Of a stretch of 60,557 nt of DNA, positions 26,291 through 34,490 are shown piece by piece. A program made the translations under genes and the position numbers. The notes beneath the pieces were generated by a model. It ran no database searches. It was given only the letters and a program-made list of their open reading frames with translations, and was not told the DNA's origin. Source of the DNA: an uncultured Bacteroidales bacterium (lineage in GTDB: Bacteria > Bacteroidota > Bacteroidia > Bacteroidales > Muribaculaceae); assembly GCA_945829225.1 (NCBI GenBank), contig CALZTY010000011.1, forward strand, positions 1 through 60,557, read 5' to 3'. How positions within the stretch are numbered: position 1 is the first letter of the stretch; each line of letters starts with the position of its first letter.

Positions 26291-27991
26291 TTATGCGAGA
26301 TAGTTGTCGAGAGAAGCGACATCAAACGAGTTGATGAACTCGGTGTGACGAGCGACCTCGGCAGCGACGAGGTTAACATACACATTGAGCGACTTGGTGA
26401 AGTCGGCGCAACGGTTGGCGTCAGAGAGCAAGAGGTATGACATCACGATACCGCCAGCCATCTCAACGAGACGACGAGCCATGAAGTCGGCATATGCGTT
26501 GTTGTCGACCGAAGTAACCTTCTCGACGGCAGCCTTGTAAGCTTCAACGAGTGTAGCGATGCGATCCTTCACTGCCTGCAATTCGGGCTTCACTTCCTCA
26601 GCGGCATATTGCTCCATGAGTTGAGCGTAGGTGCCGGTGGTGACGTGGCGGATAGCGGCAACGACTTGCAACTGAGTTGTACCCTCATAGATAGATGTGA
26701 TACGAGCATCGCGATAGATGCGCTCGCAAGCATAGTCCTTCATGAAGCCTGAGCCACCATGAACCTGGATGCAGTCGTAGGCATTCTGGTTGCAGTATTC
26801 GCTGCCCATGCCCTTAGCCATAGGAGTGAGGGCATCGGCGAGGCGGTTGTATGCTTTACATTCTTTGCGTTCCTCTGGAGTGAGTTGACGCTCACGAGCG
26901 ATGTCCTCATAAACCTTGTAAAGGTCGACATAGCGAGCGCACTCGTAGAGTAACGAACGAGAAGCATCAAGTTTGGCTTTCATGACGGCAATCATCTCAG
27001 CCACAGCAGGGAACTCGATGATAGCCTTGTCAAACTGGCGGCGGTCCTTAGCGTAAGCCAGAGCCTCGCGATAAGCGAGTTCGCTGACGCCGACGCTTTG
27101 AGCAGCGATACCGAGGCGAGCGCCGTTCATCAGAGCCATCACATACTTGATAAGACCCATACGACGCGAGCCGCACAATTCAGCGGGAGCGTTCTTGTAA
27201 ACGAGTTCGCATGTGGGCGATCCCTTGATACCCATCTTATTCTCGATGCGACGCACGGTCACACCACCGTTGCGCTTGTCATAGATGAACATTGACAAGC
27301 CACGACCGTCTTTTGTACCTTCCTCTGAGCGAGCAAGTACCAAGTGGATATCCGAGTCACCGTTGGTGATGAAGCGCTTAACGCCGTTGAGCACCCAAGA
27401 GCCGTCTTCCTTCTGAGTAGCCTTGAGCATTACGGATTGGAGGTCAGAACCGGCATCGGGCTCGGTGAGGTCCATTGACATAGTATCGCCGGCGCACACA
27501 CGAGGGATGAAGCGCTCGCGCTGGTCATCGTTGCCAAACTCATAGAGGGTCTCGGCGCAGTCCTGCAAGCCCCAGAGGTTCTCAAATCCGGTGTCGGCAC
27601 GTGACACGATGTCGGCAGCCATGATGTAGGGAGTGATGGGGAAGTTGAGACCACCGAAGCGGCGAGGCATAGCCATGCCCATCAAACCGGCTTGGCGGCA
27701 AACCTCGAGGTTCTTGATGGTGCCGTCGGCATAGAAGGCACGACCGTCGGCGCAAGAAGCGCCCTGGTGGTCAACACCCTCGGCATTCTCGGCGATGATA
27801 CCGCCGCAGAGGTCGCCAACAACTTCGAGAACGCGCTCGTAGTTGTCCATAGCATCCTCGTAGTTGAGGGGTGCATAGTCAAATTTTTCGGCATCAGTAT
27901 AGTTGCGCTCTTTGAGTTCAACTATTTTGCGCATCATAGGGTGATTGAGATGATGACGCAAATCAGGATTATCTGTATAAAAATTAGCCAT
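26291..27991 (-). CDS. Acyl-CoA dehydrogenase
   Basis: A 566-residue flavoenzyme of the acyl-CoA dehydrogenase family. The middle domain has MSMDLTEPDAGSDLQSV and FITNGDSDIHLVLARSEEG; the C-terminal helical domain has RRQFDKAIIEFPAVAEM, QVHGGSGFMKDYACERIYRD and the catalytic-base motif IYEGTTQLQ (E436). A roughly 110-residue C-terminal extension, seen in longer family members, is present. It oxidises an acyl-CoA and passes electrons to ETF, which is encoded directly upstream in the same operon. The chain-length preference cannot be read from the sequence. Confidence 0.93.
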   Translation of the reverse strand: MANFYTDNPDLRHHLNHPMMRKIVELKERNYTDAEKFDYAPLNYEDAMDNYERVLEVVGDLCGGIIAENAEGVDHQGASCADGRAFYADGTIKNLEVCRQAGLMGMAMPRRFGGLNFPITPYIMAADIVSRADTGFENLWGLQDCAETLYEFGNDDQRERFIPRVCAGDTMSMDLTEPDAGSDLQSVMLKATQKEDGSWVLNGVKRFITNGDSDIHLVLARSEEGTKDGRGLSMFIYDKRNGGVTVRRIENKMGIKGSPTCELVYKNAPAELCGSRRMGLIKYVMALMNGARLGIAAQSVGVSELAYREALAYAKDRRQFDKAIIEFPAVAEMIAVMKAKLDASRSLLYECARYVDLYKVYEDIARERQLTPEERKECKAYNRLADALTPMAKGMGSEYCNQNAYDCIQVHGGSGFMKDYACERIYRDARITSIYEGTTQLQVVAAIRHVTTGTYAQLMEQYAAEEVKPELQAVKDRIATLVEAYKAAVEKVTSVDNNAYADFMARRLVEMAGGIVMSYLLLSDANRCADFTKSLNVYVNLVAAEVARHTEFINSFDVASLDNYLA

Positions 27992-28035
27992 TGCTTTTCT
28001 TTTTATCTTTTGTTGTTAATCTCAAGAACGCCTGA

Positions 28036-29064
28036 TTACTTGGAATTCTTTTTGTAGTACTTAATCAACTTGGGCACGATGTCCTCCATATTGCCGGTGA
28101 TAACATAGTCGGCGATAGCGTTGATGGGGGCATTGGGGTCGTTGTTGATAGAGATGATAATTGAGCTCTCTTGCATACCGGCGATGTGCTGGATTTGACC
28201 CGAGATACCGCAAGCGATGTAGAGCTTGGGACGAACGGTAACACCGGTTTGACCGATTTGACGCTCATGCTCGATGAAGCCGGCATCGACGGCAGCACGA
28301 GAAGCACCTACCTCGGCACCGAGAGTGTTGGCGAGGTCAAAGAGCAACTGGAAGTTTTCCTTGGAGCCCACGCCGTAGCCACCGGCAACGATGATGGGAG
28401 AGTTCTTGATATTGATTTTAGACTTAGCGATTTGACGGTCGATAATTTCGACAACGAAGTCGGTATCGGAGACATACTTAGCGGGGTCGAGGTTGATGAC
28501 TTCGCCGGTGTAGTTGGGGTCAACGACTTCTTTTTTCATCACACCCTCGCGGACGGTAGCCATCTGGGGACGGCACTCGGGGTTAACGATGGTAGCGACG
28601 ATGTTACCACCGAAAGCGGGACGGATTTGGTAGAGCAAGTCGTGGTAATCGGTCTTGGTTTTGGGGTCGGTGTGGTCACCGATTTCGAGAGCGGTGCAGT
28701 CGGCGGTCAAGCCCGAGTGGAGTGCCGAGGAGACACGAGGACCGAGGTCGCGACCGATGCAAGTAGCGCCCATCAGAGCGATTTGGGGCTTGATTTCCTT
28801 GAAGAGGTTGATAAGGACAGCAGCGTGAGGGTTGGAAGTGTAGGGGTAGAGACGCTTGTCATCGACCTTATACACGGTGTCGGCACCGTAGGGGAACACT
28901 TGCTTCTCAACGCCATCGAGATTAGCGCCAATGATGAGTGCTTGTAATTTTACACCTAAGCGGTCGGCGAGTTTGCGACCCTTGGTGAGGAGTTCGAGAG
29001 ATACGTCAGCCACGTGGCCGTCCTCGATCTCGCAGTAAACTATCAGGTTATTTGTATCTGCCAT
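28036..29064 (-). CDS. etfA: Electron transfer flavoprotein subunit alpha
   Basis: A 342-residue subunit. The FAD-binding C-terminal domain carries GGYGVGSKENFQLLFDLANT, GASRAAVDAGFIEHERQIGQ, TGVTVRPKLYIACGISGQIQ and the final INNDPNAPINAIADYVITG. The N-terminal half has the ETF alpha/beta fold (LIGATCIGRDLGPRV-like block, here LMGATCIGRDLGPRVSSALH). It accepts electrons from the acyl-CoA dehydrogenase encoded 44 bp downstream. It begins 31 bp after etfB. Confidence 0.95.
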   Translation of the reverse strand: MADTNNLIVYCEIEDGHVADVSLELLTKGRKLADRLGVKLQALIIGANLDGVEKQVFPYGADTVYKVDDKRLYPYTSNPHAAVLINLFKEIKPQIALMGATCIGRDLGPRVSSALHSGLTADCTALEIGDHTDPKTKTDYHDLLYQIRPAFGGNIVATIVNPECRPQMATVREGVMKKEVVDPNYTGEVINLDPAKYVSDTDFVVEIIDRQIAKSKINIKNSPIIVAGGYGVGSKENFQLLFDLANTLGAEVGASRAAVDAGFIEHERQIGQTGVTVRPKLYIACGISGQIQHIAGMQESSIIISINNDPNAPINAIADYVITGNMEDIVPKLIKYYKKNSK

Positions 29065-29095
29065 AGTTTTAATGTATTATTCGGCTCGAGGTATA

Positions 29096-29968
29096 TCAGC
29101 CGATAGTGTGGTTAACAATAAGTTCTTTGATGAGTTCCTCGATTTGAGCGTCATCGTTGTCGAGGCGGCGAGATTCTTTAGCGGTAAATACAACACTCTC
29201 GACAGCCTTAACCTTGGTGGGAGAACCGGCGAAGCCGATTTGCTCGGGGTCAGCGTCAACAAAAGCGGCGCCCCATTCTTGCAACTGGAGATATGGGCGA
29301 GCGTCAACGAATGATTGCATTGTCTCATCCAATGCAGCCTTTTCGCTAGGCGAAACGGCATATTTGTATTTCATGAGACGCTTGGCGTTGCGAGGACGGC
29401 AGTCGGCGGCTGAGCCGTTGACAGTAACGACACAGGGCAGGGGAGCAACAACGGTCTCGATGCCGTGTTCGAGGCGACGCTTCACGGTCACTTTGCCATC
29501 GGCGAGGCTCACGATTTCCTCAGCATAAGTTACTTGAGGCAATCCAAGTTTCTCAGCAATTTGGGGACCTACTTGAGCGGTGTCGCCGTCGATAGCTTGG
29601 CGACCACCGAGGATGATGTCGTAGTTGCCAATTTTCTTAACAGCCTGCGCCAACGAATATGAAGTGGCGAGGGTATCAGCACCGCCGAGTGCACGGTCGG
29701 TGAGAACGATGCCGGTGTCGGCTCCGCGATAGATAGCTTCGCGAATAACCTCGGCAGCCTTGGGGAGACCCATGGTGAGGATAGTTACTGTAGAGCCGGG
29801 ATTAGCATCTTTCAAGCGAAGTGCTTGTTCCAAAGCATTGAGGTCTTCGGGGTTGAAGATAGCAGGTAAGGCGGCACGGTTGATAGTACCATCAGCCTTC
29901 ATGGCATCTTTGCCTACATTGCGGGTGTCGGGCACCTGCTTGGCAAGCACAATGATGTTTAAACTCAT
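29096..29968 (-). CDS. etfB: Electron transfer flavoprotein subunit beta
   Basis: A 290-residue subunit, longer than the usual 250-260, with NIIVLAKQVPDT at the N-terminus, NPEDLNALEQALRLKD at about 42, ILGGRQAIDGDTAQVGPQIA (nucleotide-binding signature) at about 115-135 and RNAKRLMKYKYAV near 190. It is first in the etfB-etfA-acyl-CoA dehydrogenase operon and has a near-consensus promoter upstream. Confidence 0.95.
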   Translation of the reverse strand: MSLNIIVLAKQVPDTRNVGKDAMKADGTINRAALPAIFNPEDLNALEQALRLKDANPGSTVTILTMGLPKAAEVIREAIYRGADTGIVLTDRALGGADTLATSYSLAQAVKKIGNYDIILGGRQAIDGDTAQVGPQIAEKLGLPQVTYAEEIVSLADGKVTVKRRLEHGIETVVAPLPCVVTVNGSAADCRPRNAKRLMKYKYAVSPSEKAALDETMQSFVDARPYLQLQEWGAAFVDADPEQIGFAGSPTKVKAVESVVFTAKESRRLDNDDAQIEELIKELIVNHTIG

Positions 29969-30043
29969 AATTATCAGATTATTAATTATATTTGTCTTGT
30001 TTCAAGTGCCGCAAAGACACACCAGTGCCCTAAAACGGCTCTG

Positions 30044-30074
30044 CAAAGGTACGATTTTTTTGCCGTTTATGCAA
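30044..30074 (-). promoter_or_regulatory. Promoter of etfB-etfA-acyl-CoA dehydrogenase
   Basis: On the minus strand TTG (30074-30072) is followed after 20 bp by TACCTTTG (30051-30044), a near-consensus Bacteroidota housekeeping promoter. The leader to the etfB ATG is about 70 nt. Confidence 0.72.
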
Positions 30075-30128
30075 CACTTTTATAATACAAGGAGACTAAA
30101 AACGAGTAACAAAATGACAGAATAATTG

Positions 30129-30159
30129 TTGTACAGTTAAAGGAAAATTTGTAATTTTG
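30129..30159 (+). promoter_or_regulatory. Promoter of the OmpA-family lipoprotein
   Basis: TTG at 30129-30131 and TAATTTTG at 30152-30159 with a 20-bp spacing. It is divergent from the etf promoter, with the -33 elements about 55 bp apart. Confidence 0.7.
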
Positions 30160-30192
30160 GTGCCGAAATAAACATTATAAACAAATATAAGT

Positions 30193-30897
30193 ATGAAGAT
30201 TTTCAAGATTTCGTGCATTGCGCTGGTATGTGGCGCAATGTTGTTTGCCGAAACAGGCTGTAGTTCAATGACAAACACAGGTCGTGGCGCCTTGATAGGT
30301 GGTGGTGCCGGTGCAGCCGTAGGTGCCGGTGTTGGTGCCTTGATTGGTGGCGGACGTGGTGCCGCTATCGGTGCAGCCGTAGGTACCGGAGTAGGTGCCG
30401 GTGCCGGTGCGTTGATTGGCAACAAGATGGACCGTCAGCAGCGTGAACTCGAGGCACAACTCGCTCAGCAGGCTACCGTCGAGGAGACCAAGGATGCCAA
30501 TGGCTTGCGTGCCATCAAGGTGACCTTCGAGGGTGGTATCCTCTTTGCTACCGGCAAGAGCGATCTCAGCGCCCAAGCAAAGGCAGACCTCAGCAAGTTT
30601 GCAACCTCGCTCATTAACAACCCCGACACTGACGTAAATATTTACGGCTTCACCGACAATACCGGTTCATACGAAGCCAACGAGCGTGTATCCAATGCCC
30701 GTGCCAAGTCGGTAATGTCCTACATCGCCAATTGTGGTGTGTCGGCAGCCCGTCTGCATGCTCAAGGCGTGCCTATGTCGGAATATGTTGCCACCAATGA
30801 GACTGCTGAAGGTCGTGCACAAAATCGTCGCGTAGAGATTTATATCACTGCCAACGAGAACATGATTCAGCAAGCTGAGGCAGGTACACTCAAATAA
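30193..30897 (+). CDS. OmpA-family lipoprotein with glycine zipper
   Basis: A 234-residue lipoprotein. The signal peptide ends at the lipobox AETGC (Cys at 23). Residues about 31-76 form a long glycine zipper (RGALIGGGAGAAVGAGVGAL, then GGGRGAAIGAAVGTGVGAG). The OmpA C-terminal peptidoglycan-binding domain spans about 105-225 (GILFATGKSDLSAQAKADL, VNIYGFTDNTGSYEANERVS, RAQNRRVEIYI). It probably ties the outer membrane to peptidoglycan. It is a single gene with its own promoter and a strong terminator. Confidence 0.93.
   Translation: MKIFKISCIALVCGAMLFAETGCSSMTNTGRGALIGGGAGAAVGAGVGALIGGGRGAAIGAAVGTGVGAGAGALIGNKMDRQQRELEAQLAQQATVEETKDANGLRAIKVTFEGGILFATGKSDLSAQAKADLSKFATSLINNPDTDVNIYGFTDNTGSYEANERVSNARAKSVMSYIANCGVSAARLHAQGVPMSEYVATNETAEGRAQNRRVEIYITANENMIQQAEAGTLK
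30286..30420 (+). repeat. Internal glycine-zipper coding repeat
   Basis: GGTGCCGGTGCAGCCGTAGG and close variants recur in tandem (near 30301 and 30370), encoding GAxxGAxxGALIG units. This is a low-complexity coding repeat. Confidence 0.6.
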
Positions 30898-30918
30898 ATC
30901 CTAAACAAACGCAAAGAT

Positions 30919-30957
30919 AAGCGCCGCAGTCTCAATCGATTGCGGCGCTTTTTTTAT
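30919..30957 (+). terminator. Intrinsic terminator of the OmpA-family gene
   Basis: A perfect 10-bp stem (AAGCGCCGCA with TGCGGCGCTT) is followed by a run of seven or more T. This is a classic rho-independent terminator 22 bp after the stop codon, and it may also serve the convergent gene. Confidence 0.92.
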
Positions 30958-30970
30958 GTCCATTAAAATC

Positions 30971-32125
30971 TCAAAACAAAAGAATATTCTCTTCACCAAA
31001 GATATATCGCTTTTCCCATTGCTTCTCTTGTTCATTTGAAGGAGAACTACAGCCATCGAGAGGACAACCGTTCACAATATCATCGGCAATTACCAGCAAC
31101 AAATCCTTGAGTTCCAACTGATGCAAATCGGGGAAATCAAAAACTGTTGCACCAACAATAGCGCCAATAAGATTACCACAAACGGCACCTGTAGAGTCGC
31201 TGTCGCCATTATGATTGACGGCAGCGACCATTGCTGCATGAAAATCATCAATGTGACGCAAGGTGCAGAACAATGATATTGTTAGAGCTTGGTCGCCTGT
31301 CCATCCTTCGCCGAGCTGATATATCGCTTCGTGATCAGGCAAGTTGCTCTTACTCAAATTAATGGCATTGTCAATCTGCAATTTGAGATTATCGCATTCT
31401 TGTGCCTCTCTTTTTTTAGTGAAGATATTATGGGCTCGCGTATTAGCGTTTTCAATAAATTCTATAAGCCTGTCACTTGTGACATGTTCCTCGCACATCA
31501 ATACTTGGAAAACTACATCGGCGAAGACAGCCGCACAAATGTATCCCATAGGGTGTTTGTGAGTAATTGCAGCACATTTGGCAGCCAGAGTTTGCACATC
31601 CTCAGCGGTCCATGTATTATGACCTCTGCATATTTCAGCAGCAATTAACAAGGCAACGGGAGCGACTCTCATAATTCCGCCACAACCTTTGCTGTCATTT
31701 TCGGGATTAAGCGCTGCTAACGCCGACATACAAGTGAGCCCCGGAGCACGCTGCACATTGAGTTTTTTAATGTCGCGAATCCAGCACTTGTGCTGTTTTT
31801 GATGGTCAATATTTCCGGTTTGTGTCTGATACCACTCTTTGTAAGCCTCTTTCACAAATGCTGCCAAATCAGTCTTTGCCTTGGATGTATACCATTGGGT
31901 GACACCATTGAGTAGCCCATTCGCTGTGAATAGGGTCATTTGGGTATCATCTGAAATAATCGCTTGACCGTTAGCGCTTGAAATACTGAATTTAGTAATG
32001 CCATTTTTCCCGAATTCATTCAGAATTGATTGTCGGCTTTTAAATTCTACCGCATATCCCAAAGCATCACCGATAGCACCGCCAACAAGTGAGCCTCGTA
32101 CTTTATCTTTAATATCTTTGTTCAT
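30971..32125 (-). CDS. ADP-ribosylglycohydrolase family protein
   Basis: A 384-residue DraG/ARH-type hydrolase that removes ADP-ribose from proteins or other acceptors. Metal-binding blocks are GGAIGDALGYAVEF near the N-terminus, IISDDTQMTLFTANGLL at about 56-72, GCGGIMRVAPVALL in the middle and NHNGDSDSTGAVCGNLIGA near 300. All conserved Asp residues are present, so it should be active. No ADP-ribosyltransferase or macrodomain gene lies nearby. Two overlapping -7-like boxes (TACTTTTG, minus strand, 32170-32163 and 32181-32174) lie upstream. The target is unknown. Confidence 0.9.
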   Translation of the reverse strand: MNKDIKDKVRGSLVGGAIGDALGYAVEFKSRQSILNEFGKNGITKFSISSANGQAIISDDTQMTLFTANGLLNGVTQWYTSKAKTDLAAFVKEAYKEWYQTQTGNIDHQKQHKCWIRDIKKLNVQRAPGLTCMSALAALNPENDSKGCGGIMRVAPVALLIAAEICRGHNTWTAEDVQTLAAKCAAITHKHPMGYICAAVFADVVFQVLMCEEHVTSDRLIEFIENANTRAHNIFTKKREAQECDNLKLQIDNAINLSKSNLPDHEAIYQLGEGWTGDQALTISLFCTLRHIDDFHAAMVAAVNHNGDSDSTGAVCGNLIGAIVGATVFDFPDLHQLELKDLLLVIADDIVNGCPLDGCSSPSNEQEKQWEKRYIFGEENILLF

Positions 32126-32302
32126 ACCTTATTATTTATATGATTAATCCGTTCTTTCAATGCAAAAGTAATACAAAAGTAGCGACTCACACCTAATAAC
32201 AACGGAACAATGCCTTGATAGTGCAATAATTTAACTTTATTTATCATTTTAGTTTCATTAAAAATTAATCTTGACACACATTTGATTTTTCAGTGCACTC
32301 AA

Positions 32303-32334
32303 TTTGGCGCGTTAAGGTTTTTTGTCTAACTTTG
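32303..32334 (+). promoter_or_regulatory. Promoter of the GT4 glycosyltransferase
   Basis: TTTG at 32303-32306 and TAACTTTG at 32327-32334 with a 20-bp spacing, 23 nt before the ATG. Confidence 0.68.
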
Positions 32335-32357
32335 CGGTACCAATCAGTACCGGAATA

Positions 32358-33392
32358 ATGAAGATATGTCATGTATTATGGTCATTTGATTATGGCGGCA
32401 TCGAGACGATGGTCGCCAATATAGCCAATATACAGGTGTCATTGGGCAACAAGGTTACATTATTGGTGATAAACGATATTTTTAATGAAGAGATGTCGGC
32501 GATGCTTGACCCCGGTGTAGAGGTAGTAAGACTCGATCGTCCGGCAGGCTCTCGCAATCCGCTTCACATCATCAGGCTTAACGCTACCTTGCATCGCATT
32601 GGCGCAGATGTGACACATTTTCATCACGTTAACATTGCGAGATACATCTTCAAGCCGATGATATCGAAGTGGTGTACCACGTATCACACAACATGGCGCC
32701 CGGAGATGGCACCATACTTCAAGGACAATCGCCGGATGTTTGCAATTTCCCACGAGGTGCAGCGCGATATTGCCGAACATGCCGGGGTTGAGTCGACAGT
32801 TGTGGTCAATGGCATACTCTCACAGCAGTACAAGCACCATGAACCATTGGATAAGCGTCCATTCCGTATTTTGCAATTGGGGCGTCTCAATATGGCAATA
32901 AAAGGGCAGGATATCCTCATAGATGCTGCTGAAGAATTGATCAAGCGGGGTCACGATATCGAGGTCTCATTTATCGGTCAAGGCAGTGATGAGCAAGCCA
33001 TTCGTGAGCATATCAAGTGTAAGGGGCTTGAGAATAGGGCGTATTTATGTGGTGTATGCACACAAGAGTACCTAAAGGAGCATATCGCTGATTATGATTT
33101 GTTGGTGCAACCCTCGCGCATTGAGGGCTTCGGGTTAACGGTTGCCGAGGCTATGGCTGCACATGTGCCTGTAGTGGTATCCAATCTTAATGCTCTCGTT
33201 GAGGTAGTAGACGGTGGCAGGTGCGGGCTAATTTTTGAAGCCGGGTCGTCACACAGTTGTGCCGACGCTATTGAGCGGGCTATCAAAGAGGATTTGTCGG
33301 TAATGGTAGCTCGTGGTGCTGAGCGAGTTGCTGCAGTATATGATGTGTCTGCTACGGCTCAGGCATATCTTGCTGAGTACGAGAAGTTATAA
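32358..33392 (+). CDS. GT4-family glycosyltransferase
   Basis: A 344-residue GT-B fold enzyme. N-terminal ICHVLWSFDYGGIETMVANI is the usual Rossmann start with the G-G-x-E motif; the C-terminal half has RPFRILQLGRLNMAIKGQDI, VSFIGQGSDEQAIREH and the donor-binding PSRIEGFGLTVAEAMA. The enzyme retains anomeric configuration and uses a nucleotide sugar in the cytosol. The ATG at 32358 follows the -7 box; the reading frame upstream overlaps the promoter. It is a lone gene with no polysaccharide cluster around it, so its glycan is unknown. Confidence 0.9.
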   Translation: MKICHVLWSFDYGGIETMVANIANIQVSLGNKVTLLVINDIFNEEMSAMLDPGVEVVRLDRPAGSRNPLHIIRLNATLHRIGADVTHFHHVNIARYIFKPMISKWCTTYHTTWRPEMAPYFKDNRRMFAISHEVQRDIAEHAGVESTVVVNGILSQQYKHHEPLDKRPFRILQLGRLNMAIKGQDILIDAAEELIKRGHDIEVSFIGQGSDEQAIREHIKCKGLENRAYLCGVCTQEYLKEHIADYDLLVQPSRIEGFGLTVAEAMAAHVPVVVSNLNALVEVVDGGRCGLIFEAGSSHSCADAIERAIKEDLSVMVARGAERVAAVYDVSATAQAYLAEYEKL

Positions 33393-33395
33393 AAA

Positions 33396-33421
33396 GAGGA
33401 CCCACCTCACAGTGAGTCCTC
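33396..33421. terminator. Hairpin between convergent glycosyltransferase and barrel genes
   Basis: GAGGAC pairs with GTCCTC, with an alternative inner CTCA/TGAG stem. It sits immediately after the glycosyltransferase stop codon and between convergent genes; the U-tract is weak. Confidence 0.5.
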
Positions 33422-33447
33422 CTCGGGAATTAATTATGAAAAACTCA

Positions 33448-34041
33448 TTAGAAAAGCCAAGCAGCGGTAACTGTCCAATACTTGTTCTTGCCTTCGATGT
33501 CGGCTGATTGATGATTGCCTACAAATTCAACAGCCTTGGTGAGACCGAAACCGTAGGAAGCACCAACCTGCAAGTGTTTGAACAATTGAACACCCAGACC
33601 TACATTCCACGCGATATCGCACTTCTTGGACTTGAAGAATTGTGAAATCTCTTCTTTAGATGTAAGGAATGCAAAACTGGGACCTGTAAAGATATACGGA
33701 GAAACGATATTACCAACGATTGGCAATCCGATTTTCCACTTGAGGTTCAAGGGGATGTCGATATAATCGCGGTTGATATTCTCATTTGCGCCTTCAATGG
33801 AGCGGTGTACATACATTGCCGAGAGGTCAACGCCAACATTGAGCATAGGAATCATCAATTCCATCTGGAGACCGCCGCAGAAACCGGCGCGATTGCTACT
33901 GTCAAACATACTCTCGTCGATGTCAAACTTGTTGACACAGACGCCCACGCGAGGACCGATTGAGAACTGAGCCGAGGCAGGAAGGACCACGGCAATTGCC
34001 AGCAAAAGAACGCTGAGACGCTTAATAATTGATTGCTTCAT
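33448..34041 (-). CDS. Outer-membrane beta-barrel protein
   Basis: A 197-residue protein with a signal peptide (1-24, VVLPASAQ) and a predicted eight-stranded barrel: IGPRVGVCVNKFDID, GFCGGLQMELMIPMLNVGVD, IDIPLNLKWKIGLP, PYIFTGPSFAFL, WNVGLGVQLFKHLQVGASYG and a C-terminal strand ending in WLF. It belongs to the broad outer-membrane beta-barrel (porin-like) group of Bacteroidota; the role is unknown. It is a single gene with a good promoter. Confidence 0.85.
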   Translation of the reverse strand: MKQSIIKRLSVLLLAIAVVLPASAQFSIGPRVGVCVNKFDIDESMFDSSNRAGFCGGLQMELMIPMLNVGVDLSAMYVHRSIEGANENINRDYIDIPLNLKWKIGLPIVGNIVSPYIFTGPSFAFLTSKEEISQFFKSKKCDIAWNVGLGVQLFKHLQVGASYGFGLTKAVEFVGNHQSADIEGKNKYWTVTAAWLF

Positions 34042-34067
34042 TTTCGTTTAGTTTTTTAAGTTTGTCG

Positions 34068-34098
34068 CAAAGTTAACTAAATTGTCCAAAAATTCCAA
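34068..34098 (-). promoter_or_regulatory. Promoter of the outer-membrane barrel gene
   Basis: On the minus strand TTG (34098-34096), 20 bp, then TAACTTTG (34075-34068). The box ends 26 nt before the ATG. Confidence 0.7.
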
Positions 34099-34149
34099 AA
34101 ACAATATGATTTTATCAAAGATTTTCGATGAATTGGCAATTTTATTGCT

Positions 34150-34157
34150 TAACTTTG
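34150..34157 (+). promoter_or_regulatory. -7 box of the SufT-like / LpxH operon
   Basis: TAACTTTG ends only 8 nt before the ATG at 34166, so the message would have a leader of a few bases or none. Confidence 0.5.
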
Positions 34158-34165
34158 CACTTGTT

Positions 34166-34486
34166 ATGACAGCACAAGAAAAAATCCAAATAGAAGAGAA
34201 GATAGTCGCTTACCTTCGCACGGTAATCGACCCGGAGATAGCCATCGATGTATATTCGTTAGGAATGATATATAAGATCGATCTTGAAGATGATGGCACG
34301 CTCAATATTGATATGACTCTAACGGCACCCAATTGCCCGATGGCAGACTTCATCATCGAGGATATTCACCAGAAACTCAACAGCATACCGGGTGTGACAT
34401 CGTTGAATGTCAACCTCGTATTCGAGCCCGAGTGGAACCAGGATATGATGAGCGAAGAAGCAAAGTTGGAACTCGGATACCTTTAA
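34166..34486 (+). CDS. MIP18/SufT-like iron-sulfur assembly protein (DUF59)
   Basis: A 106-residue protein of the DUF59/MIP18 family: LRTVIDPEIAIDVYSLGMIY at about 20-40, the conserved MTLTAPNCPMADFI with its cysteine, and a V/W-rich C-terminal block (NLVFEPEWNQDMMSEEAK). Family members help to mature Fe-S proteins. The ATG at 34166 begins the conserved part; a TTG-initiated frame further upstream would cross the promoter. It is followed 4 nt later by the LpxH-like gene. Confidence 0.88.
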   Translation: MTAQEKIQIEEKIVAYLRTVIDPEIAIDVYSLGMIYKIDLEDDGTLNIDMTLTAPNCPMADFIIEDIHQKLNSIPGVTSLNVNLVFEPEWNQDMMSEEAKLELGYL

Positions 34487-34490
34487 AGCG

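Noticed and set aside
30096..30425. Pro/Ala-rich open frame opposite the OmpA-family gene
   Set aside because: It is the reverse complement of the glycine-zipper codons; the low complexity arises from that repeat.
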